Assembly: GCA_013286425.1 (NCBI GenBank)
Contig: JABDFS010000030.1
Location: forward strand, 1-36,233
DNA: 36,233 nucleotides
From: Bacteroidota bacterium
GTDB lineage: Bacteria > Bacteroidota > Bacteroidia > Chitinophagales > Chitinophagaceae
Direction: 5' to 3'
Below, one piece after another: positions 16,537 through 24,070 of the stretch (position 1 is its first letter; each line of letters begins with the position of its first letter). Below the pieces are notes generated by a model. The model was given only the letters and a program-made list of their open reading frames with translations. It was not told the origin of the DNA and made no database searches. The position numbers and the translations under genes are program-made.

Positions 16537-19323
16537 CTACAATCCGTAAGAGAACGCTACATAATACAAACCGCCAATTCCGGGATTGCCAAACTGGTCA
16601 ACTGTATAATGGTTTAAAATATTAGTGGCGCCTAATTTTATTTTACTGTTTGCCTTTATGAATTTATAGCTGATCTGCGCATCTATAATATTACTTGCAG
16701 GCAGCTCTCCGCTCCTGAAGCTGGCCGTTGAATACATTGCATCGCGCCATCTCCAGTTTATATTCATTCCCAATCTTTTCTCGTAACCAAAACCATCATT
16801 GTTGATGCCGATATTAAAACGGTAACCCGGTATGCTCAGGTTAACTGTTTTGTTGGAATCTGATGGATTCTTTCCCATATCTCTTGATGTGTTGAACGAT
16901 ACAGACCAGTTATGGCTGAGCGAATACGTAAGCGATAATCCATAACCGTAAGTGGTATTGGCATTGGCTGAAGAGAACCAGATAGAGAATGATGAATCAG
17001 GCACACCGGGTTTTACACGGATAACATGATAGGAAGAAATTACGTTTACATTTTTAGCGATATAACCATACGCATCAACCAGCAAACGGTTGGCGAAAAC
17101 ACCTCTGTAACCCAATTCATAAGAATTAATGGAAGGCGGTACAAATTTTCCAAACTGCTGTACAACCAGGTCATTCTTATCTCCGGATTGTGTGTACTTA
17201 TCATAGCTTGATGCAGTGTATAAAGGATATTGATCCAGCTCAAACGGATTCTTATTATGCAGGTAAGTTAATCCGCCTAACTCAATCGAACTGCCAAGGT
17301 TCAGCAACTCCCACTGCGAGCGGTTGTCAGGATTATTATATGCATTCTGGTAAGAAGCCCTGATGTATTGCTGCTTTGCTACTTCAAACACAGCCGAAAT
17401 ACGCGGCGTAAACTTGCCATCAAAATTCTGATTCTTATCATAACGCAGTGAAGCGCCTAATTTCAATTTATCTGACACCAGTTTTTTGGAAGCAGAAACA
17501 TAAGCGCCATATTCGTTTGTTGTGATCGGCCCGTCACCATCTGCAAACAAAGTGCCTTCTGAATTCAATGTATAGGTTCTGAAACTTGCGCCTGCAATAA
17601 CATCGGCGAATTTTATAACGTCTGCAAAATTGTACTGCGCTTCTGTATGATACAGGCTTGTATGATCTATGAATTTTGAACCGTTAGGGAATGGAGTATT
17701 TGTAACCTGGTTAAACAGATCCTGGTAGGCTTTTGTACCGGGCAACGGGCGGTTCCTGTCTGCATATGCGCGTGCTGCATTGTTGGCATCCATTTCAGTC
17801 GTGCCGCCTAACCTTGCACCAATATATGCGCCTGTATAATCAGGAAACCAGCCACCTGCAATATTGCCGCTTTGATCGTAGCTGATGGAAGGATTAAACG
17901 CTTCATTCATATAGATTGAAGTAACGCCCATATCGTACGCTTTGCCCGCATTTTCCTGCGTTGTATAAGCGCGTACAAACCAGTTCTTCGATTTCAATTC
18001 CAGTTTATATTGCCCCATCGATGCATCCGTAAATGCATAACGGTTGCTGCCTGTATAAACTGTTTTGCCTTCAGACCAATCTGCCATTAAACTTGCCGTT
18101 AACCTGTCGTTTATTTTATAATACAATGCGCCGTTTAAACGAAGATTCACTGTATTGTTGTCCATCAGGTCTCTTTCGTTATAGCCTGTTCTTGAAACAG
18201 GAAAGGGCTTTGAACCGTCTGTTGCATACAATTGTTGCACTTCAGCCGGCCATTGTGAAGGATCGGGCCCAAACTGGCTTGCCAACACGCCTGCAAACAA
18301 TGATTGGTTTGGATCCGGATTGGTAATGCCTGCAGAAATTTCATTGCCATAAACATTCACACCAACATAATTAGGATCAGTTGCACGTGTGCCGGGAATT
18401 TTTCCACCATGATCAAGATCATAGTTGGAAGTATCCGTTCCCATCCAGTCTTTCGCCTGTATATATTGCCCGCTGATCTTGAATGCAAACTTGTCGCTTA
18501 TCTTTTTTGCCCAGCGAAAACTGATATCATAATAAGGCGATGCACCAACAGGATCTGAGTTGCCCACATGCATAACGCCTTGTTTTACTTCTGCGCTTAA
18601 ACCTTCATACACAAAAGGATCTTTTGTTGTGATAACAACTGTACCGTTCAAACCACCTGAACCATATAACGCGGAGGATGCGCCGGAAAGCAATTCAACA
18701 TTATCTACATCAAGTTGCGGTGGGCCTAAGAAAGAACCCACAGGAAAGTTAAGTCCCGGAGCACGGTTATCCATACCGTCAAGGTATTGGCTGAGATTGG
18801 TATTACCACTGCCCGCACTGCCGCGTGTAGAAATGGAGTTGAATGTTAAGCTCGATTGCGTGAAGTTTACGCCTGCAACATTCTTCAGGATATTGTAATA
18901 GTCGCTTTGCGCTGAGTTTTTTATTTGTGCTGAACTGATGTGCTCAATGCTCACCGGCGATTCCATAATGCGTTCCCTTGTACGGCTTGCAGAAACCACT
19001 ACTTCATTACCGATAGCAAATGAAGGCACCATATCAATTTTTACATCAGAACCGCCTGCTGTGGTATTTACTTCCTGTGTTTCATAACCGATGGATGAAA
19101 CCACTAACACAACAGGCCCTGCTTTACCGATAGAGAGTTTAAAATAACCTTTCTCATTGGTTAAGGTACCGTTGTGTGTTCCTTTTATGGTAACTGTAAC
19201 TACGGCAACAGGATCGCCGGATGTTTTATTTTTTACATACCCTGCAATAGTTTGTTCAAAGGATATTTTTCCGAAAAGAATTAATACAATAACAATTGAA
19301 ATACGCTTTAGTAGCTTCATCAT
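16537..19323 (-). CDS. TonB-dependent outer-membrane receptor
   Basis: About 928 residues from ATG 19323 (MMKLLKRISIVIVLILFG); a further upstream frame reads through a repeat and is not credible. Domains: signal peptide; carboxypeptidase-regulatory-like domain at ~22-105 (IAGYVKNKTSGDPVAVVTV, GYFKLSIG); plug domain at ~120-235 with RERIMESPVSIEHIS, STRGSAGSG and VELLSGASSALYGSGGLNG; then a 22-strand-type barrel to the end (YYVAFSYGL). It imports a substrate across the outer membrane using TonB energy. No SusD partner is adjacent, so a glycan-type SusCD system is unlikely. It is third in a row after the beta-helix and diheme cytochrome genes, which makes it the probable uptake or export partner of that unknown system. 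Confidence 0.92.
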   Translation of the reverse strand: MMKLLKRISIVIVLILFGKISFEQTIAGYVKNKTSGDPVAVVTVTIKGTHNGTLTNEKGYFKLSIGKAGPVVLVVSSIGYETQEVNTTAGGSDVKIDMVPSFAIGNEVVVSASRTRERIMESPVSIEHISSAQIKNSAQSDYYNILKNVAGVNFTQSSLTFNSISTRGSAGSGNTNLSQYLDGMDNRAPGLNFPVGSFLGPPQLDVDNVELLSGASSALYGSGGLNGTVVITTKDPFVYEGLSAEVKQGVMHVGNSDPVGASPYYDISFRWAKKISDKFAFKISGQYIQAKDWMGTDTSNYDLDHGGKIPGTRATDPNYVGVNVYGNEISAGITNPDPNQSLFAGVLASQFGPDPSQWPAEVQQLYATDGSKPFPVSRTGYNERDLMDNNTVNLRLNGALYYKINDRLTASLMADWSEGKTVYTGSNRYAFTDASMGQYKLELKSKNWFVRAYTTQENAGKAYDMGVTSIYMNEAFNPSISYDQSGNIAGGWFPDYTGAYIGARLGGTTEMDANNAARAYADRNRPLPGTKAYQDLFNQVTNTPFPNGSKFIDHTSLYHTEAQYNFADVIKFADVIAGASFRTYTLNSEGTLFADGDGPITTNEYGAYVSASKKLVSDKLKLGASLRYDKNQNFDGKFTPRISAVFEVAKQQYIRASYQNAYNNPDNRSQWELLNLGSSIELGGLTYLHNKNPFELDQYPLYTASSYDKYTQSGDKNDLVVQQFGKFVPPSINSYELGYRGVFANRLLVDAYGYIAKNVNVISSYHVIRVKPGVPDSSFSIWFSSANANTTYGYGLSLTYSLSHNWSVSFNTSRDMGKNPSDSNKTVNLSIPGYRFNIGINNDGFGYEKRLGMNINWRWRDAMYSTASFRSGELPASNIIDAQISYKFIKANSKIKLGATNILNHYTVDQFGNPGIGGLYYVAFSYGL

Positions 19324-19368
19324 GGCAATTTGTTTTGGATGAATGATTATTGGTTGGATTTGTGAAGG

Positions 19369-19436
19369 GTGAGTTGTCAATAGTGAGTGGTGAATACAGG
19401 AGATCTTACTCACAACTGACCACTCACAACTCACAC
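19369..19436. repeat. GTGAGTTGT/ACAACTCAC inverted repeat
   Basis: Left arm gtgagttgt (19370-19378) and gtgagtggt (19384-19392) are mirrored by accactcac and acaactcac near 19420-19436. It is a long foldback between the cytochrome gene and the TonB receptor gene. It may end or modulate the upstream transcript, or be a dispersed G/T repeat. Confidence 0.65.
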
Positions 19437-19440
19437 AACA

Positions 19441-20541
19441 TTATTTTTTATTATTTGTTGAAGATTGCTCCATACCCGCAATCCATTGTTTAATTAACGC
19501 CACACCTTCTGTATGCACCAGTTTTCTTCCTATCTGCGGCATCATTTTACCGGGCTCGTCTATGGTCATTCTATACGGCATGATGGATTCATCAGGCTTG
19601 CCCGGAATTACATCATACAGAAAATTTCCGGCACCGCTACCTGCTGCTTCAGGTGTTTTAAGAATGCCCAGGCTTGCTTCATTCTGATTGGTAAAATTCA
19701 AATACAAACCTGTTGGATTTGCCATGCCTTCTTTTCTATGGCAATGTGCGCAGTTTACATCTATATAAGCTCTTGCACGTGCATTGATATCACCTGTGGT
19801 TGAGTCATCCCATTTCGCCATTTTATTATCGATGTTATCTGCTTTATTGTAACCGGTAAGATAACCTGCAGCAGCCCATCTGTCCAGTTCATTTGCATTG
19901 CCATCTGTGTATGAATAATCATGATTCATGTTGCGCACTTTCGGCCCGATCGGTGAAAGTGTTCCATTATATGCGTGACAGGTTTTGCACTGGTTTTTAT
20001 TCGGAACAGAATATTCATCATGCACTTTGTTGCCGTTCTTATCAATCCAGTCGATGCTTTTTGTATCACCGATGATGTTTAAGTCCGCATCAGTCTGGTC
20101 AGCATTCCACACATATGTAAGCGCGTCCCATTTATCGGGTTTATGAATCAACAAACGTGTTTCTATTATCTTTTTGCCTTTCGACAGATCTCTGAAATCA
20201 GCAGGGAAATAAAAGTTCTTAATGAGTACTGTTCCTACGGGAAAATCGAGCACTTCATCTTTTACATATTTCGCTGCGGTGCCTTCGGGCATCCACACAA
20301 ACCTTGCTTTTAAAGCATAATCTGAAAACAAAGGTGTGATAAGATCATAAGGCAACACACGGTCGTTCGGTGTTAACTGCTTTATATCACCTTTAAAGAA
20401 ATGATATTGCGAAAGTTTTTTAAAAGGCTCTTTATAATTCGTGTCTACTGTAACTGCAGAGCTTCCGCTCATGCACCTGCTGAAAAAAATAAGCAGGAAA
20501 CAACAGGCACAAGCAATTAAAAGCACTGAGATCTTTTTCAT
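19441..20541 (-). CDS. diheme c-type cytochrome, SO2930 family (TIGR03806-like)
   Basis: 366 residues; the ATG at 20541 is preferred to the GTG one codon earlier. A lipoprotein-type signal ends at Cys23 (FFSRC). Two haem motifs: CKTCH at 185-189 and CAHCH at 264-268. Family blocks are TPLFSDYALKARFVWMPEG, DFPVGTVLIKNFYFP, ETRLLIHKPDKWDALTYVW and IPGKPDESIMPYRM. TIGR03806 proteins occur in fixed pairs with a beta-helix protein (TIGR03805); here that partner is directly upstream with a 26-bp gap. The pair is exported and its function is unknown. Redox chemistry on a surface substrate is a reasonable inference. Confidence 0.88.
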   Translation of the reverse strand: MKKISVLLIACACCFLLIFFSRCMSGSSAVTVDTNYKEPFKKLSQYHFFKGDIKQLTPNDRVLPYDLITPLFSDYALKARFVWMPEGTAAKYVKDEVLDFPVGTVLIKNFYFPADFRDLSKGKKIIETRLLIHKPDKWDALTYVWNADQTDADLNIIGDTKSIDWIDKNGNKVHDEYSVPNKNQCKTCHAYNGTLSPIGPKVRNMNHDYSYTDGNANELDRWAAAGYLTGYNKADNIDNKMAKWDDSTTGDINARARAYIDVNCAHCHRKEGMANPTGLYLNFTNQNEASLGILKTPEAAGSGAGNFLYDVIPGKPDESIMPYRMTIDEPGKMMPQIGRKLVHTEGVALIKQWIAGMEQSSTNNKK

Positions 20542-20567
20542 CACATTTTCGTTTAGGTTGAATTATT

Positions 20568-21833
20568 TTAATTGGATCCGTTGCCGTTAATGCCGGCATG
20601 TTCGCAATCGAATTTTGAAAGGTCATGATCAACATGATCAGTGATATCGCTTTCTCCTTTTACTTCCCAGAAATTAAGATTGGCAAATTTTATATCGCCG
20701 TTATTGCGGATGCATATTTTGTAATCATCAGGCACCTGTCCTTTGTTGTCTCTTAGTTTCGGATCAGCAGAACCATCAACAATTATATCCTTGTAACCTT
20801 TTAAGCCAAGCGCAACCAGTTTGCCCATGTCTTTGCTCATGTCAGGCATTGAAATGGCTTTACTGTCAAACTTGTTATCATGAATGCTGATAGTATTGCA
20901 ATAAGGTCCGAACAAAGAATCATTATAGGGTTTGCCTGTAAGTTGAAAGCATATAACAGAAATACCTACTGTTTTGTTATAGAAGATCCTGTTGTTATAA
21001 AGATCAGCACTATCAGTTGCCAGTACAATGATGCCTGTGCCCGGCGGAACTGTTGAAACCATTGAGCTTACCTTACCAAAGTTGGTTCCGTTGTTACTGA
21101 TGCAATCATTATCATAAATGCGCGCATTTCTTCCGTTGTGCAAAGGCAGGCCCGGTGTATCAAATACTAAAATGCCGCCTGTATTATTTTCAGCTTTGCA
21201 TTTATATACATCTGAGTTAATGCAGTTCTCAATTTCAATGCCTGCAACATTGTTATGCGCATAACAATTGCGCACGGTAACATTAATGGTTTGTCCAACA
21301 TAAATACCCGCGTCACTTGAATAAGATGCTTCGCACTGTTCCATCAATAGATGTTTGCACTGTACAGGATAATAAGCATAATCGCCGTTGGTGCTGTCTG
21401 AACCGCTTGTCCAGGTTGAGTTCATATCACGAATGGCAATGGTATCGCAGTTAAGCAACTTAAGATTATTGCCTTTTGCATCCTGGATAGTAAATCCCTG
21501 GATAGTTATATCATTACAATTGGTAACAAGCAATCCTTCTCCGCCTTCTGTTTGATGCAAAAAAGAAAGAACAGATTTTCCTGCACCTGCACCTTTAATG
21601 GTCAGGTGTTTTTTTCCATCGATAGACAATGGTTTCTTTAATAAGAATTTCCCTTCGGGAATTTCAATCGTGCTGCCATCTTCTGCTGTAATGCATTGTT
21701 CAAGCAGTTTGTTTTGAAAATCTTCTGAGTAAGTAAATCCCGACGCATCAGGAGATTTTTTGTCGCTGCCACAGGAGCAAAAAAAAATGGCTGTAAAGCA
21801 AATAATCGTTGTAATAAATACATTCCTTTTCAT
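20568..21833 (-). CDS. parallel beta-helix repeat lipoprotein (TIGR03805-like)
   Basis: 421 residues from ATG 21833 (MKRNVFITTIICFTAIFFCSC). The lipobox FCSC is followed by GSDKKSPDAS. The opening region has DGSTIEIPEGKFLLKKPLSIDGKK. It is followed by stacked right-handed helix rungs: LLVTNCNDITIQGFTIQDA, NVTVRNCYAHNNVAGIEIEN, SDVYKCKAENNTGGILVFD, and NAR plus IYDNDCISNNGTNFG. The long loop VSSMVSTVPPGTGIIVLATD follows. Such folds bind or cleave polysaccharides, but no lyase residues are recognisable. It heads an operon with the diheme cytochrome and the TonB receptor. Confidence 0.86.
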   Translation of the reverse strand: MKRNVFITTIICFTAIFFCSCGSDKKSPDASGFTYSEDFQNKLLEQCITAEDGSTIEIPEGKFLLKKPLSIDGKKHLTIKGAGAGKSVLSFLHQTEGGEGLLVTNCNDITIQGFTIQDAKGNNLKLLNCDTIAIRDMNSTWTSGSDSTNGDYAYYPVQCKHLLMEQCEASYSSDAGIYVGQTINVTVRNCYAHNNVAGIEIENCINSDVYKCKAENNTGGILVFDTPGLPLHNGRNARIYDNDCISNNGTNFGKVSSMVSTVPPGTGIIVLATDSADLYNNRIFYNKTVGISVICFQLTGKPYNDSLFGPYCNTISIHDNKFDSKAISMPDMSKDMGKLVALGLKGYKDIIVDGSADPKLRDNKGQVPDDYKICIRNNGDIKFANLNFWEVKGESDITDHVDHDLSKFDCEHAGINGNGSN

Positions 21834-21953
21834 GATGTAAGCTGATAGTTGTTTTGGTAACAGTTGTTTAGACAACTAATCTGAGGCGGAAAGTATATAT
21901 TTTTTTTATACTGCGAATTTTTCCTGAAATTTTTTATCGATTTTTTGAAAAAT

Positions 21954-21971
21954 TGAATCATTTGATTCAAT
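21954..21971. promoter_or_regulatory. operator-like palindrome
   Basis: TTGAATCATTTGATTCAA: 8-bp arms, 2-nt spacer, about 120 bp upstream of the beta-helix operon start. The size suits a dimeric regulator; no regulator gene is adjacent. Confidence 0.4.
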
Positions 21972-22080
21972 GAAGGCAGCGATTTGACGGGATCGGGCTG
22001 TAAGGAAAAGGTTAGCGGTCACGGCCGTAACATCCGGCGACCAGGTAGTATAAATGGTCGGTTCATTATCGTTATCTGTT

Positions 22081-22171
22081 CGGTAGTTGTTCGCTCCTAT
22101 TGACCGAACAACTACCGACCAAGTACCGAAGAAGTACCGACCAAGTACCGAACAAATGAGCCTTCAGGTTA
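22081..22171 (+). repeat. five-unit 11-bp tandem array with inverted left arm (copy 2)
   Basis: Units start at 22105, 22116, 22127, 22138 and 22149: CGAACAACTAC, CGACCAAGTAC, CGAAGAAGTAC, CGACCAAGTAC, CGAACAAATGA. Left arm cggtagttgttcg (22081-22093) is a perfect 13-bp inverse complement of cgaacaactaccg (22105-22117). The right end reads TGAGCCTTCAGGT. Homologous to 10973-11060. Confidence 0.85.
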
Positions 22172-22190
22172 TTACTTGCGCTAAGTGTCT

Positions 22191-22280
22191 TATACGGCAA
22201 TAGCTTTTTCCGTATGAAAATTATTTTTGTAAAGCTTATTCCGTAATCATGTCCGCTTTTTGTAAAGCTATTGCCGTATA
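22191..22280. repeat. 17-bp perfect inverted repeat with internal direct repeats
   Basis: tatacggcaatagcttt (22191-22207) is exactly mirrored by aaagctattgccgtata (22264-22280). Inside, tttttgtaaagct recurs at a 33-bp distance, each time followed by a variant of ATTSCGTA. It could be a structured RNA, a miniature element or a regulatory foldback. Confidence 0.7.
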
Positions 22281-22304
22281 TGACGACCACTTTTTGAGGC
22301 ACCT

Positions 22305-22384
22305 TGTTCGTATCATGTTCGTCTTTGTTCGTCCCGGAGGCGAAGAAGGTACAGTGTTGGGACGAACCAGGAGCGAACCAGGTA
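22305..22384. repeat. GTTCG/CGAAC element, third variant
   Basis: Three GTTCG steps on the left and two CGAACCAGG steps (11-bp spacing) on the right. The arms gttcgtccc (22327-22335) and gggacgaac (22359-22367) are perfectly complementary. Related in composition to the arrays at 10973 and 22081, but rearranged. Confidence 0.6.
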
Positions 22385-22416
22385 CTAATTATTGGTGCAC
22401 AATTCCGGAATAATGT

Positions 22417-22444
22417 TATCTTCAAAACACCAAACTCTTTTACT
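22417..22444 (+). promoter_or_regulatory. shared 28-bp leader, copy 1
   Basis: Begins tatcttcaaaacacc and ends at the ATG. It is identical in front of all three delta-60 genes (24043-24070 and 25921-25948). TATCTTCA loosely fits the Bacteroidota -7 motif TAnnTTTG, so this may be the promoter -7 plus the 5' UTR. Confidence 0.6.
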
Positions 22445-23992
22445 ATGAAAATAACCTTTACACTTATTGTTTTATGTTTTTCTCTTGAATTGATGGCGCA
22501 AAAAGCAGGAACGCCGGATAGCAGTTTTGGAGTGGATGGAAAAGTGCTTACTTCTTTTCCAAATAGTTTTCCTGATTGTGCCACAGCAGCAACATTGAGT
22601 GATGGATCAATTATAACTGTTGGCACTATAACTTTTTCAAACGGAATAGATACCGGCGGTTTTTTAGCGTTAAAATATTCTGCAAACGGAGTACTTGATA
22701 CAACTTTTGGTAAAGGAGGAATGTCCTTAGTAAAAGGAACAGGTACAGGGCAGGCAATTGCGATTCAAGCTGATGACAAAATTATTATTGGCGGTTATGG
22801 TTCTAATTTTTCTTCATCTTTTATAAGCATAGCTCGTGTAAATGCATTCGGGACTATTGATTCAAGCTTCGGTAATAATGGTGTTATTCTCACTAATTGG
22901 GGCCAAAATTGTCATGATATAGTTATACAAAAAGATGGAAAGATTTTAATCTTTGGTGAAGACAATACTTCATTTATTACAATGAGATACCTCGATAATG
23001 GAGCTTTAGATCAAACTTTCGGTGATGGCGGGATTGTGAAAACTTCTTTTGGTGGGCCAGCAGAAAATGGTAATGCCATAGTACTTGATCCTCAAGGAAA
23101 GATTACAGTAGCCGGTGATGATGGTGAATCTATATTACTGGCTCGTTATAACCCGAATGGCACTTTGGATCAAAGCTTTGGACAAGAAGGGAAAGTTATT
23201 TCTAACTTAACGAATCACATAGATGATATTTATGATATTGCTTTACAACCTGATGGAAAAATTGTCGCTGCAGGTGCAAGCAGCACATTCAACAAAAGCA
23301 ATATTTTAGTTGTTCGTTACCTGATTAATGGTAGGCTGGATAGCAGCTTTGCAACTAATGGATTTATAGTGAATAAGCTTCCCTATAACACGTTATCTAA
23401 ACGACTTGCATTGCAATCAGATAATAAAATTGTTGTTTGCGGTTATGCAATTAGTGATTCTATTTATGGCCATTTTCTCACAGAAAGGTTTTTAAGCAAC
23501 GGAACAATAGATTCTTCTTTTAATGACAGTGGCTATGAAATAACTAAAATGGATCAATCAGATGCAGCCAATGCAATCATTATTCAGCACGATGGCAAAA
23601 TTGTACTTGCTGGCGATGCAAGAGAGACTCCGCCAAATCCATTACTTTATCTTGTTGCTCTCGCCAGATATGACAATGATGAAACCAAAAAACAAATCAT
23701 CGTTCAAAAGATCAAACATTATATACAAACACATAATAATGCACAAGCAACAACATTAAATAGTCTTTCTATCTATCCCAATCCTGCACAAAATGTTTTG
23801 CATATACAGGGTTTATCATCCAATGCAAAACTTACTGTTGTTGATTTTAATGGAAGTATAGCTGTGAGCTATGAGCTGCGGGCTGTGAGCGGCGTATACA
23901 ACCTGAACATTGCATCGTTGCATGCAGGCAATTATTTGCTGAAGATTGAAACCAATGGTGAAGTGGTTACAAAGCAGTTTGTGAAAGAATAG
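22445..23992 (+). CDS. delta-60 repeat T9SS protein, paralogue 1
   Basis: 515 residues from the ATG at 22445, which follows the leader shared with its paralogues. Signal peptide MKITFTLIVLCFSLELMAQ. Seven delta-60 repeats (about 55-60 residues each, TIGR02608 type), ending in motifs such as LDTTFGKGG, IDSSFGNNG, LDQTFGDGG and LDSSFATNG, each preceded by a QxDGKIxxxG strand pair; this predicts a beta-propeller-like surface domain. The C-terminal ~75 residues (SIYPNPAQNVLHIQGL to KQFVKE) form a type A T9SS sorting domain. The sorting-domain region contains a GCTGTGAGC simple repeat (23861-23890) read as codons. Role unknown; likely an adhesin or surface binder. Confidence 0.9.
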   Translation: MKITFTLIVLCFSLELMAQKAGTPDSSFGVDGKVLTSFPNSFPDCATAATLSDGSIITVGTITFSNGIDTGGFLALKYSANGVLDTTFGKGGMSLVKGTGTGQAIAIQADDKIIIGGYGSNFSSSFISIARVNAFGTIDSSFGNNGVILTNWGQNCHDIVIQKDGKILIFGEDNTSFITMRYLDNGALDQTFGDGGIVKTSFGGPAENGNAIVLDPQGKITVAGDDGESILLARYNPNGTLDQSFGQEGKVISNLTNHIDDIYDIALQPDGKIVAAGASSTFNKSNILVVRYLINGRLDSSFATNGFIVNKLPYNTLSKRLALQSDNKIVVCGYAISDSIYGHFLTERFLSNGTIDSSFNDSGYEITKMDQSDAANAIIIQHDGKIVLAGDARETPPNPLLYLVALARYDNDETKKQIIVQKIKHYIQTHNNAQATTLNSLSIYPNPAQNVLHIQGLSSNAKLTVVDFNGSIAVSYELRAVSGVYNLNIASLHAGNYLLKIETNGEVVTKQFVKE

Positions 23993-24025
23993 TCGGGAAG
24001 ACGGCAAGTCCGTAAGTCCGCGGGA
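23993..24025. repeat. GGAAG/AAGTCCG short repeat between paralogues 1 and 2
   Basis: tcgggaagacgg, then aagtccgt and aagtccgc: degenerate 8-bp steps. The same block, diverging after ~25 bp, follows paralogue 2 at 25868. Confidence 0.6.
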
Positions 24026-24042
24026 ATATTAGCAACAAATAG

Positions 24043-24070
24043 TATCTTCAAAACACCAAACTCTTTTACT
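24043..24070 (+). promoter_or_regulatory. shared 28-bp leader, copy 2
   Basis: Identical to 22417-22444, ending directly at the ATG of paralogue 2. Confidence 0.6.

Larger units (their letters stand above)
21834..22444. other. 611-bp divergent intergenic region, densely structured
   Basis: Divergent promoters are expected. It holds a small foldback agttgt/acaact (21862-21877), an 18-bp palindrome (21954-21971), the 11-bp array copy 2 (22081-22171), a 17-bp inverted repeat with internal direct repeats (22191-22280), a third GTTCG-type element (22305-22384) and the shared leader (22417-22444). No coding potential of its own. Confidence 0.7.

Noticed and set aside
16537-19323. SusC-type glycan utilisation locus
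   Set aside because: The receptor has no SusD-like lipoprotein or glycoside hydrolase next to it.
22072-22626. 184-codon minus-strand frame across the repeat region upstream of the first delta-60 gene
   Set aside because: It is antisense to the delta-60 gene start and reads through structured repeats; similar antisense frames occur at the other paralogues because their 5' ends are nearly identical.
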